From: Thermodesulfobacteriota bacterium
GTDB taxonomy: Bacteria > Desulfobacterota_D > UBA1144 > Nemesobacterales > UBA2774
NCBI GenBank assembly: GCA_035325995.1
Contig: DAOKYU010000008.1
Span: 62,001-126,000, forward strand
Direction: 5' to 3'
Length of the DNA stretch: 64,000 bases
The notes beneath the pieces are model-generated. The model did not search any database and had not been told where the DNA came from. It saw only the letters and a list, made by a program, of their open reading frames with translations. Of the stretch, positions 50,903 through 58,739 are shown in pieces. The translations under genes and the position numbers were made by a program. How positions within the stretch are numbered: position 1 is the first letter of the stretch; the number at the start of each line of letters is the position of its first letter.

Positions 50903-52339
50903 TTATAACCAATTCCCTATCTTCTTTAACAGGTTTTTTATGCCGCCCCCGGGTGCCGCCGTAAGGCTCTTTCCGGCTATGTTCTCCGGCGGATCCATTC
51001 CGAACAGGTTCAGCACGGTCGGCGCAACGTCGTATATGCTCATGCCATCCCTCGGGCCGGGCGCTATCCGCCCCTCCCTGCACCCCGCGTCGTTCAGGAC
51101 GAACACCCCGTGCCAGTCGTGGTTCGCATCGTCAGAGCCCGTATCGTTCTCGAACGTGTGGATGTTCCCCGTCCCGACGCTCCCGGCCGACCGCCACGCG
51201 AGGTCCCCGAAATACACGATAAGGTCCGGCGGGATTCCGTTCGTTTCCATGTACACGTCCCCCGGCTTTATAGCCTTCGAGCCGAGGTTCTTCCCGTCGG
51301 GGTCCGTTATCGCCTCTATCTTCGAGATCAGCTCGTCCCTTAATTTCTCGTAGTCCGCCGGGTCCACGGTCCCCCGGGGCTCCCTTCCGCGAACGTTAAT
51401 AAAAAGCCGCCCGTAATATCCGCCGTCCCCCCACGCCTTCGTCCGGTCCCAGTCTATCTCCACGTCGGCTATCTTAGTCTGCGTCTTCGGATATTCCTTT
51501 AGGACGAGATACCCCTCCTTTATGAGCCACTCGTTGAAACACACCGCGCCGTCCATCTTGCAAGCGCCGTGGTCCGACACGAGTATCACCGCCGTCCCTT
51601 CCGGGACGAGCGACAGTATCTCGCCTATTTCCCTGTCGCAGTATTTGTAATATTCCTTTATCGAATCCTCGAACGGGTTTCCGGGCACGTACCTCCTGTG
51701 CGCCGGGTCGATAAAGCTCCAGAAGCCGTGATGTATCCTGTCGGTCCCCATCTCGACCATCATGAAGAAGTCCCACGGCTTCGTCTTGAGAAGGTGCTTC
51801 GCCACCTTAAAATGCTTTTCGGTCTTCTCGTATATACGCCCGAGGAGGGCCTCCTTGTCGTCGGTCCTGAAGTCCTCGACGTCGAGCACGTACCCCCCCG
51901 ACACCTCCTCAACTTCATCCTTGAGCGGCACGGGATACGTGTAATTGCTTTCGGTAGACGGGGCGAGGAACCCGCTCACGACGCACCCGTTCACGGGCTT
52001 CGGCGGATAGGTCTGCGGCACGCCGAGGAGAATCACCTTCTTCCCCGCGCGGGACAAGATGTCCCACACGCGGCCGCACTTCACCGAATTCGCATTGGCT
52101 ATGCCGTACGCCCCGTACGAATAATCGGTCCTGTTCCGAAAGCCGTAATACCCGAGCTGCCCCGGGTCCTTCCCGCTCATCATCACCGCCCACGCCGGGA
52201 CGGTTATCGGCGGATGACAGGAAAGAAGGGGCCCGTAGGCCCCTCCCTCTATGAGTCTTTTTATGTTGGGAAGCTCGTCCTTCCACCCGAATACGAATTC
52301 CGGGTCGGCGCAGTCGAGCCCTATGACGAGAAGCTTCAT
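50903..52339 (-). CDS. Alkaline-phosphatase-superfamily phosphodiesterase, cytoplasmic or soluble type
   Basis: A 478-residue type I phosphodiesterase-like protein beginning MKLLVIGLDCADPEF (Asp9). The candidate nucleophile is Thr46 (ITVPAWAVMMSG), followed by DRIHHGFWSFIDP, SDHGACKMDGAVCFNEWL and NHDWHGVFVLND (metal ligands). It has no signal peptide or membrane helix, so it may be cytoplasmic, unlike its three relatives. ATG 52339 overlaps the stop of the subtilase gene (ATGA), which sets the start and implies coupling. About 100 bp separate its stop from the sulfatase-like gene start. Confidence 0.86.
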   Translation of the reverse strand: MKLLVIGLDCADPEFVFGWKDELPNIKRLIEGGAYGPLLSCHPPITVPAWAVMMSGKDPGQLGYYGFRNRTDYSYGAYGIANANSVKCGRVWDILSRAGKKVILLGVPQTYPPKPVNGCVVSGFLAPSTESNYTYPVPLKDEVEEVSGGYVLDVEDFRTDDKEALLGRIYEKTEKHFKVAKHLLKTKPWDFFMMVEMGTDRIHHGFWSFIDPAHRRYVPGNPFEDSIKEYYKYCDREIGEILSLVPEGTAVILVSDHGACKMDGAVCFNEWLIKEGYLVLKEYPKTQTKIADVEIDWDRTKAWGDGGYYGRLFINVRGREPRGTVDPADYEKLRDELISKIEAITDPDGKNLGSKAIKPGDVYMETNGIPPDLIVYFGDLAWRSAGSVGTGNIHTFENDTGSDDANHDWHGVFVLNDAGCREGRIAPGPRDGMSIYDVAPTVLNLFGMDPPENIAGKSLTAAPGGGIKNLLKKIGNWL

Positions 52340-54261
52340 CTGCTCCTTCTTCTCCCGAGCGCTCCGAGTCCCAGGAGCGCGGCCGGGGCGAACATTATCA
52401 GCATGTTCACGGCGTTCCCGGCGAGGCCTGCCGCCGCACCCGGTATGGAGCATCCGCCGCCGCCCCCGCCGTTACCCGGAGGATTCGTGGGCTCGGGAGT
52501 AGACGTCGGGACAGGCGTGGGAGACGGCGTCGGTGATTCGCCCACGGCCTCTTCCACCGCCGTAAACGCGTTAATGGCTCCGTATCCCGTCTCGTAATTA
52601 AATCCGGTCCCGTCGGTAGTGGTTATAAGAATTTCCCTCACCTGCTCCGGCGGCGCACCGGGCCCACCGAGCGCTTCCAGCACCAGCGCGGCCACGCCCG
52701 CGGCGTGCGGCGCGGCTGCCGAGGTCCCGGCGAACGGGCTGAACCCGGGCACGGTGGTCGAAACCCTGTTGGGCGCCGTCAGCGTCGGCGTATCCCTTTC
52801 TTCCAGGACGGGCGCCAGCCTTTCCGAGCCGAGGCCGCTGAGCGCCGTCGTATCGACGGGCCCGAAATATATGGTCGACGGGCCGCGCGAGCTGAAGAAG
52901 TCGAGCTCGCCTTCCAGGTCCGTCGCCCCGACCGCTATGACCAGCGGATTCGCCGCGTGCCCGTAAACGCTGTCGGCAGAAACGTTATACTCCGTCGGCG
53001 TCCCGCTGACGTTGACCAGTATTTCGAGGTCCTGCGCCTCTCCGCTCGCTTTATCTATTACGACTTCGAAAGACCCGGGCTCGTCGCCTATGTTCTGAAC
53101 CTGCGCCACTTCGACAGGGATATCCGCTCCGACGCTGACCCCTGTGTCTATTATGTCGAGGGTTTCCGAATCGAGCAGGTAAAGGTCGTAGTCGTCGGTA
53201 ACGGATCCGTAGGGGTTACTCCAGTGGAGTATTATGACCGACCTCTGTCCGGCCCCGAGCTGAAACGTCATGCCGCCGTCGCTCTCCTCGCCGGCCCTCG
53301 CGCCGAAGTCGTGAAGGTTATTCCCCGGGTCCTCGGGGTCTATGTCGAGATACACCGCCTGGTAGTGCCTGTGGGCGTCGTTCCCCGCCGCCGAAATGAA
53401 TACTATGCCGTCCTCCACGGCCTCACCGGCCCTCGTGGCCACGGAGCCGTCCTGGAACGTGGGCTCCGTCAGGAACCCTATGTCGTCTATGATCACGTCT
53501 ACGCCGTTCGCTGTGAAGTAATCAATGGCCTGTATGAATTGAAGAGAGCTGAGCCCCGAATAAAATGCAAGGCCCGCCCCCGGCGCAACGTCGTGGACGA
53601 TTTCCAGTATGGCCGTTCCCTCGTCGCCTTCTCCAGGGTTGCCGATGAGTACGGTGTCCGGCAGGTCTCCCGTAGACTGCGATACGGCGAGGCTGTCTAC
53701 GCCGTCCGATATTACTCCGACGAGGACGCCCGAGCCGTCCACACCGAATACCTCCCTCGCCTCGTCCGCATGCATTAATGCGTCACCCTCGCTCGTGACG
53801 GAGCCCGCCCTCGTGTGGCCGTAAACCGGCTCCGTTATCTTGTCCACGAAGCCGAGCGCCGCGGCCCTTTCGAGATTCCCCGGCGGGAGCCATCCCTGGG
53901 CTATCCCGAGCTTCTCGTTCACGATCTCCGCGTCGAACCCGAGGCTGTAGAGGTCCTTGAGGCCGGACTCGCCGATCTCGCTGAAATACACGTAAACCTC
54001 CACCTTCCCCTCGCCGTTCACCTTGACGAGGCTCGAAAGCAGGTCCTCTCCCTCGCTGAGCTGCCTTGCCGAAACCGTTCCCTCCCCGAGCCTCTCCGCG
54101 GTAGCCCTGAGCAGCGGGCTTATCCTGGAGTCCTTGCCCGCGGCCTCTTTCCCTATGCCCGTTCCCCTTAGCGTCTGCTCCGCCCACGATTCGAAGGTGG
54201 CCGCCGGAAGGGCGGCCGAAATTATTGCGAAAGCGAATATGAATACTGCTTTCCTCATCAT
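52336..54261 (-). CDS. Subtilase-like (S8) exported protein with Glu at the His position and a C-terminal sorting-type tail
   Basis: A 641-residue exported protein. It has a signal peptide (about 1-21) and an N-terminal prodomain-like region, then a subtilase fold. Asp186 is in VGVISDGVDS, oxyanion Asn294 in SAAGND and Ser514 in GTSAAAPHAAGVAAL. Where S8 enzymes have HGT, this has EGT (Glu214 in GDEGTAILEIV), a Glu being the equivalent residue in sedolisins. A PPC-like beta domain (about 320-430) is inserted. The C-terminus has a Thr/Pro linker, a Gly run with Cys604 (GGGCSIPG), a hydrophobic helix and RRRSR, a three-part sorting signal like MYXO-CTERM. It heads the AP-superfamily gene row and is coupled to the next gene. 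Confidence 0.85.
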   Translation of the reverse strand: MMRKAVFIFAFAIISAALPAATFESWAEQTLRGTGIGKEAAGKDSRISPLLRATAERLGEGTVSARQLSEGEDLLSSLVKVNGEGKVEVYVYFSEIGESGLKDLYSLGFDAEIVNEKLGIAQGWLPPGNLERAAALGFVDKITEPVYGHTRAGSVTSEGDALMHADEAREVFGVDGSGVLVGVISDGVDSLAVSQSTGDLPDTVLIGNPGEGDEGTAILEIVHDVAPGAGLAFYSGLSSLQFIQAIDYFTANGVDVIIDDIGFLTEPTFQDGSVATRAGEAVEDGIVFISAAGNDAHRHYQAVYLDIDPEDPGNNLHDFGARAGEESDGGMTFQLGAGQRSVIILHWSNPYGSVTDDYDLYLLDSETLDIIDTGVSVGADIPVEVAQVQNIGDEPGSFEVVIDKASGEAQDLEILVNVSGTPTEYNVSADSVYGHAANPLVIAVGATDLEGELDFFSSRGPSTIYFGPVDTTALSGLGSERLAPVLEERDTPTLTAPNRVSTTVPGFSPFAGTSAAAPHAAGVAALVLEALGGPGAPPEQVREILITTTDGTGFNYETGYGAINAFTAVEEAVGESPTPSPTPVPTSTPEPTNPPGNGGGGGGCSIPGAAAGLAGNAVNMLIMFAPAALLGLGALGRRRSR

Positions 54262-54421
54262 TCACCTCTCAATTATTATTTTCTATAAATACTACGTCAG
54301 ATAGGAATCCGTCTCTACTGATTTTTGCCGTTCGTAATTTCTGCGTTCCGGGCCCGGGCGGATTATACAAATATTCTACCCCCATTTTCACTATCCATAC
54401 GGAATACCTGCGGAGGCCCAG

Positions 54422-54979
54422 TCATCTCACCCTCCTGAACAGCCCCGGATACGATACCACGAGGCCGTCGCCGTCTACCTCTACGTCACATTTAAAATCA
54501 GAGTCAAGCGACTCGAAACGGTAAAGCTTGAACGGCTCGATGCAGGTGTAACGCTGGGGGTCCGAAGTGACGGACATATCGGGAAGGGTTATGTATGCGG
54601 CGGTTATGTCGGCCGATTGGCCCGCGCCGAGGCCGAGCCGCCTTATAGGAATCATATTCGTAAATGGTGTGGGGAAAATATCGACGTCTATAGCGCCTTT
54701 TAAACCGGAGAGCTTTACGGAGCCGTCATGCCACGTGCCGTCGCCGTCTCTCCTGAGATGTATGCCCCGCCCCTCCCCGACAAGGTCAACGCTCACACTC
54801 CTCACACGCCAGCCCGCGTCGCATTCGATCCTGTAACGCGCGGCGAACGGGCGTCCCCCGCCGTCCGACGAAATAATAAGCGACTCCGCGGTTATGTTCT
54901 CGCCGCTCTCCCCGAGCGTCAGGTACTCCCTGCTCTCCCCGTTCCAGCCCTTCCAGATAGCGGTGATACTTTTTCTCAC
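54422..54979 (-). CDS. Putative glycolipid-binding family protein
   Basis: A 185-residue protein of the putative glycolipid-binding family (PF06475-type): TAIWKGWNGESREYLTLGES at the start, GWRVRSVSVDLVG, a PFTNMIPIRRLGL core motif and YTCIEPFKLYRFES near the end. No signal peptide is seen. GTG 54979 has GAGGGGG upstream. It follows the YdeI-like gene by 10 bp, so the two are an operon. Function is only implied by the family name. Confidence 0.82.
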   Translation of the reverse strand: MRKSITAIWKGWNGESREYLTLGESGENITAESLIISSDGGGRPFAARYRIECDAGWRVRSVSVDLVGEGRGIHLRRDGDGTWHDGSVKLSGLKGAIDVDIFPTPFTNMIPIRRLGLGAGQSADITAAYITLPDMSVTSDPQRYTCIEPFKLYRFESLDSDFKCDVEVDGDGLVVSYPGLFRRVR

Positions 54980-54989
54980 CCGGCCCCCC

Positions 54990-55847
54990 TCAGCCGTGAA
55001 GCTTCTCTCCCCTCTTCATCATCCCCAGGATCGCCTTCATCCGCCTCTCCCGCGTCTCCGGCTTTTTCGCGGTCTGAAGCCGCCACGCAATGGCATACCT
55101 GTTCACCTTGTTCAGCGTCCTGAAAAACGCCTCGGCCTTAGCGTCCCTCGACAGCTCCTTCAGAAAGTCCTCGGGTATAGTCATATTGGCGGGAGAATCA
55201 TAGGCCCCGTCCCACCTGCCGTCCCTCTTCGCCTCGTCCACTTTGCGAAGCCCCGGGGGCCGCATCCTTCCCTCCCGGGTGAGTCTTTCGACGATTCCCC
55301 TGTTCCTCTTGGACCATGTGCTCCTCTTCCCGCGGGGCGTGTGCTTTACGATCCAGTATTTATCGTCTAGCTTGTCCGCCTGCCCGTCTATCCAGCCGTA
55401 GCAGAGCGCGGCTTCGAGCGCCTCATCCCTGCTCACGGACGATGCCCCGCTCCCCTTCTTGGCGAATTTAATCCATATCCCGGGCGAGCTTTCGTGGTTC
55501 TCCTCGAGCCATCCCTCCCATTTTTCGAGGGATTCGAAGAGCAATATTTCTCTTTCCCTGCCGGCCCTCGCCGCGGCGCGCGCGGACCTCGATACCGCTG
55601 CCTTTTCCTCCTTCTTCCTCCGCACCGGCTTCCACGCCATGTTCATGTAGACGTCCCCGCGCCCGAGCTCGTCCAGCATCCGGGAGAGCCTCTTCCGCCG
55701 GGTCTCCTCGCGCTTGGCCGACTCTATCCACCGTATATAATCGTTTCTCTGGTATGGAGGACGGCTGTCGTAAGCGTCCTTAAGTCCGCTCTCCGAAAGG
55801 GCGTCCCTTACATACGCCGGCACAGGATGTTTCGGACGTTTAGGCAT
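54990..55847 (-). CDS. YdeI/OmdA-type protein
   Basis: A 285-residue protein joining two related domains. The N-terminal OmdA-like helical part (about 8-70) has YVRDALSESGLKDAYDSRPP and RNDYIRWIESAKREETRRKR. The YdeI-like C-terminal part (about 100-285) has LEKWEGWLEENHESSPGIWI, EALCYGWIDGQ-like ALCYGWIDGQADKLDDKYW and RSTWSKRNRGIVERL. Family members are named bacteriocin-protection or OmpD-associated; the biochemical role is unclear. It is upstream of the glycolipid-binding-type gene. Confidence 0.8.
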   Translation of the reverse strand: MPKRPKHPVPAYVRDALSESGLKDAYDSRPPYQRNDYIRWIESAKREETRRKRLSRMLDELGRGDVYMNMAWKPVRRKKEEKAAVSRSARAAARAGREREILLFESLEKWEGWLEENHESSPGIWIKFAKKGSGASSVSRDEALEAALCYGWIDGQADKLDDKYWIVKHTPRGKRSTWSKRNRGIVERLTREGRMRPPGLRKVDEAKRDGRWDGAYDSPANMTIPEDFLKELSRDAKAEAFFRTLNKVNRYAIAWRLQTAKKPETRERRMKAILGMMKRGEKLHG

Positions 55848-55923
55848 CCCTTAATTATGCGTCGTTATATTTCATTCAGGGCCTTTCACCAGGCGACTGG
55901 GCGCTCAGGTGGAAGAGACCATG

Positions 55924-56319
55924 CTAACCCTTCTTCATATTTTCCCAGAGGCCCATGACGTTCCCCTCGGAATCCTTGAAATAAGCGTAGTAGCCCATGT
56001 CGGGCACCTCGCCCTTTTCTCCGACCATCTTCCCGCCCCCGGCCTCTATCTTCTTTACGGCCTCGTCGATGGAATCGACATTGATTGTAATCACCGGCGA
56101 GGGCGTCTCCGCGCTCCTCTTCGCGAACCCGCCGTTTATGGCGCCGGGCTCCTTGGGCATGTACGTTTCCTCGTCCACGTCCACGGTCCTTATGCCCGTG
56201 TACACAATGCCGCCAGGCATCTCCCAATCCATTATGGACCATCCGAATACGGAGCTGTAAAAGTCCTTGGCCCTCTCAAGGTCGTCGAAAGAAATCTCGA
56301 AATGAACTACTTTATCCAT
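55924..56319 (-). CDS. VOC-family (glyoxalase-like) protein
   Basis: A 131-residue vicinal-oxygen-chelate protein with two beta-alpha-beta-beta-beta units. VVHFEISFDDLERAKDFYSSVFGWSI starts the first; ITINVDSIDEAVKKIEAGGG and DSEGNVMGLWE the second. The His in VVHFEI and the Glu near the end could bind metal. Substrate cannot be inferred. GGGGTGA precedes ATG 56319. A 64-bp element repeated elsewhere (copy at 57588) lies 80 bp upstream. Confidence 0.85.
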   Translation of the reverse strand: MDKVVHFEISFDDLERAKDFYSSVFGWSIMDWEMPGGIVYTGIRTVDVDEETYMPKEPGAINGGFAKRSAETPSPVITINVDSIDEAVKKIEAGGGKMVGEKGEVPDMGYYAYFKDSEGNVMGLWENMKKG

Positions 56320-56398
56320 TATGATTCACCCCGCTATGCGTAGATTTTTCTATTTATTACACGCAGTCACGACTCGGAAACTCTATAAGCTCGATACG

Positions 56399-56462
56399 GT
56401 GACAACTTTCATGATTACGAGTATATCACGTATGATGCAGGGCTATGGTTAAAGTTTCGTAA
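56399..56462 (-). repeat. 64-bp direct repeat, copy 1 (upstream of VOC gene)
   Basis: GTGACAACTTTC...TTTCGTAA, 64 bp, 62 identical to copy 2 at 57588-57651 (differences A/G at base 13 and T/C at base 17). Both copies lie 70-80 bp upstream of a minus-strand gene, suggesting a duplicated promoter or operator. Confidence 0.9.
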
Positions 56463-56531
56463 AGGCGGATTTGCGAATCCGGGATCGAGTCCGATAGCGG
56501 TAAGGCGGCCAGTGGAATGCGTGCAGGAGGG

Positions 56532-57146
56532 TCAGAACGATCCCGTCTCGACCTCACCTGCCCGCACAAAGTTGGCGATAATGACTCCTTTCGGCGAAAC
56601 CTTGCCATCGGTAAGCTTAAAAGCCGCCGGGATCGCGCCCTCGGCGAACAGGCGTTTGCCCGCGCCGAGCGTGATAGGGAAAATTTTGAGCCGGAGCTCG
56701 TCTACCAGGTTGTTTTTCAATAACGTCTGCATGAAGTCGCCGCTGCCGTACACCTGCAGGTCCGGGCCGTCTTCTGCCTTGAGCTTTTTAATTTCCTCTG
56801 CTATATCTCCCTGAAGAAGTACGGAGTTATTCCAATCGAGCTTGATCGGCGAACGCGCCGCTACGTATTTTCTCGCCTTGTTGAACTCGCGGGCAAACGG
56901 ACTCGCGCTCTCATCCTGATGCGGCCAGTAACCGGCAAATATGTCGTAGGTCTTCCTGCCGAGAAGGAGGTCAAAGGGATGGCCGATTTGCTCGACCACG
57001 ACCTTGCCCAGGACTTCATCGGAATATGGAACAGTCCAGCCGCCGAATTCGAAACCTCCGGAGGTATCTTCCTCGGGGCCGCCGGGCGCCTGCATGACGC
57101 CGTCGAGCGTTATGAACGATAAAGCTATAATTTTTCTCATAGTCAT
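56532..57146 (-). CDS. Dihydrofolate reductase-family (RibD C-terminal-like) protein
   Basis: A 204-residue protein of the RibD C-terminal/dihydrofolate-reductase-like fold: KIIALSFITLDGVMQAPGGPEED, LLLGRKTYDIFAGYW, LQVYGSGDFMQTLLKNNLVDELRLKIFPITLGAGKRLF. These proteins bind NADPH and probably reduce a pteridine- or riboflavin-type substrate, but the reaction is not established. It is downstream of the 97-residue membrane gene on the minus strand. Base composition is more AT-rich than the genome average here. Confidence 0.85.
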   Translation of the reverse strand: MTMRKIIALSFITLDGVMQAPGGPEEDTSGGFEFGGWTVPYSDEVLGKVVVEQIGHPFDLLLGRKTYDIFAGYWPHQDESASPFAREFNKARKYVAARSPIKLDWNNSVLLQGDIAEEIKKLKAEDGPDLQVYGSGDFMQTLLKNNLVDELRLKIFPITLGAGKRLFAEGAIPAAFKLTDGKVSPKGVIIANFVRAGEVETGSF

Positions 57147-57226
57147 GGATCAGCAAATCTTTCCGCGTTTTCTCCGGCGCGAAGTGCTTTACTGCGACGG
57201 TTCCGGAAACTGCTTTTTCGAGAGTG

Positions 57227-57520
57227 TCAGCAAACGCCGCCGCAGAGTAATTTTTCCAGTAATCTTTCGCCTGCGTTAGCGACCATTCCCGCCCAGATAA
57301 TGAGAAGCACCACCACGATGGCGGCGATAGCAAAAACTCGATGTGCCGGGCTGGCAAGCTTTCTCGCCGCGAAATCGATGGCGAGACCGGTACCGAACGG
57401 GAGAGCTCCCATGACAATGAAGTCGCCCGGTTTCCAGTACCAGCCCTCTCCTTCAACACCCCCGTTAAGTATATTCAGTAGCGTCAACACTAACGGTACG
57501 AGCAGTATAAGTCCTACCAC
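57227..57520 (-). CDS. Small membrane protein, possibly truncated
   Basis: A 97-residue protein with three hydrophobic helices: LILLVPLVLTLLNILNGG, FIVMGALPFGTGLAIDFAARK and VFAIAAIVVVLLIIWAGMVANAG. The family I associate with this pattern (a DFVVxGALLFGTGL-type core) normally continues past the third helix, whereas this one ends abruptly in RLLEKLLCGGVC. The frame next to it looks protein-like just after this point. A frameshift or decay is possible. Start: GTG 57520 without a clear site. Copy 2 of the 64-bp repeat lies 68 bp upstream. Confidence 0.6.
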   Translation of the reverse strand: MVGLILLVPLVLTLLNILNGGVEGEGWYWKPGDFIVMGALPFGTGLAIDFAARKLASPAHRVFAIAAIVVVLLIIWAGMVANAGERLLEKLLCGGVC

Positions 57521-57587
57521 TACTGCTATGCGTATAATTTATGCGTATAATTCTCTTTCGCATAATGTCGCTATATGAATTCTTCTA

Positions 57588-57651
57588 GTGACAACTTTCG
57601 TGATCACGAGTATATCACGTATGATGCAGGGCTATGGTTAAAGTTTCGTAA
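57588..57651 (-). repeat. 64-bp direct repeat, copy 2 (upstream of membrane/DHFR-like genes)
   Basis: Second copy of the 64-bp element, 62 of 64 bases identical to 56399-56462. It contains CGTGATCACG and ATCACG palindromic pieces and, on the minus strand, a TATACT box. Confidence 0.9.
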
Positions 57652-57831
57652 TACGGATCTGCGATCAGGAACGCGCCGCCCGGGCGGGATCGGCGGCAAA
57701 ACGGAGTTCGTGGCCGGGCTGTTCCGGGAGTCCCGGCTCAGCTATCGACCTTCCCGGCAAGCCCGGTGACGCTCATTTTTCTTTCCACCAGCATGACGTC
57801 GATGTTAATGATGATTGCCATGTCGATTTGG

Positions 57832-58329
57832 TTATACCGTTAAGTCGTTCCCGGATTTTATATCAACGGCACTTTGTAAGGTCTTTTCAAATACGGCCGC
57901 TGCGGTGGCGACTACGATAGAAATAAAAGTGGCCACAATGGACACGGCGATAAAACCCGCCGGATCGTCGTCTTGCACCCCTTCCGCACGTAAAGCAAAA
58001 GATATTCTTATGTATATTGCTGCTATCACAATTAAGACACCCAGTACGATTGCGCAATATTTTATATTCCTTAAAGCCTTCACAGAATTAAATAAGAATG
58101 CTTTATCCTGCCCGATATATCCGAGCAATTTGAACGCCTGATACAGGGCGACAAAAAATGCAATAGATGCTAGATATCCATAGATTATGAACGGGTCAGC
58201 GTAAATACTAAACAGGTCCAGGTTTGCAGCCCTCCCTTCAGTCAAAGGAAACCGGATCATGACGGCCAGTGCCACTATGCCGACGAGTACAACGACGACC
58301 TGAAGAAATATTGTTGAGATTTTTTTCAT
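57832..58329 (-). CDS. DUF2975 membrane protein
   Basis: A 165-residue protein with four membrane helices. The pattern MKKISTIFLQVVVVLVG at the start, FFVALYQAFKLLGYIGQDKAFLFNSVKALRNIKYCAI in the middle and DDPAGFIAVSIVATF near the end fits the DUF2975 family, which is often found beside an XRE regulator, though none follows here. Codons are AT-rich compared with neighbours, which suggests recent acquisition. No ribosome site is clear before ATG 58329. Confidence 0.8.
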   Translation of the reverse strand: MKKISTIFLQVVVVLVGIVALAVMIRFPLTEGRAANLDLFSIYADPFIIYGYLASIAFFVALYQAFKLLGYIGQDKAFLFNSVKALRNIKYCAIVLGVLIVIAAIYIRISFALRAEGVQDDDPAGFIAVSIVATFISIVVATAAAVFEKTLQSAVDIKSGNDLTV

Positions 58330-58546
58330 AGGTGATTTTTGGTTAGTAATAAATACAGCTTAATCTGGTGCTTATCGTTTGCCAATATGTTTTTTTGTCG
58401 TTTTCAGCTGCCATACTTTCAGTATCATACCGGCAAAAATTATGATTCTTTTAATTCAGAAATGAGAAACCCGATTTTGGTTTTACCTGAATTCAAAATA
58501 GTTTGATTGGTTATTGGGCCAAACGATTGGGAAGCTGTTTCCTGAC

Positions 58547-58636
58547 TGGCGGAGGGGGTGGGATTTGAACCCACGAGAGCCTTACGACTCTACTGGTTTT
58601 CGAGACCAGCGCCTTCGTCCACTCGGCCACCCCTCC
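58547..58636 (-). tRNA. tRNA-Ser (CGA)
   Basis: A 90-nt type II tRNA on the minus strand with encoded CCA. The acceptor GGAGGGG (58636-58630) pairs with CCCCTCC. The anticodon stem CTGGT/ACCAG encloses CTCGAAA (anticodon CGA). A long variable arm (TAGAGTCGTAAGGCTCT) and T-loop TTCAAAT follow. Confidence 0.95.
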
Positions 58637-58739
58637 GTGGTGCGGAACAGATAAACTACCAAAATTGACAAGGTTACGCAATAAGCCCCTCTTCCGCACC
58701 CTTCTGTCAAAGCCCCGCGAATGATGTAGACTTTTCCCC

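Noticed and set aside
57575..57769. Frame through repeat copy 2 coding a short protein
   Set aside because: Both repeat copies can be read as a short peptide, but there is no ribosome site, and the two copies lie upstream of genes on the other strand, so a regulatory reading is better.
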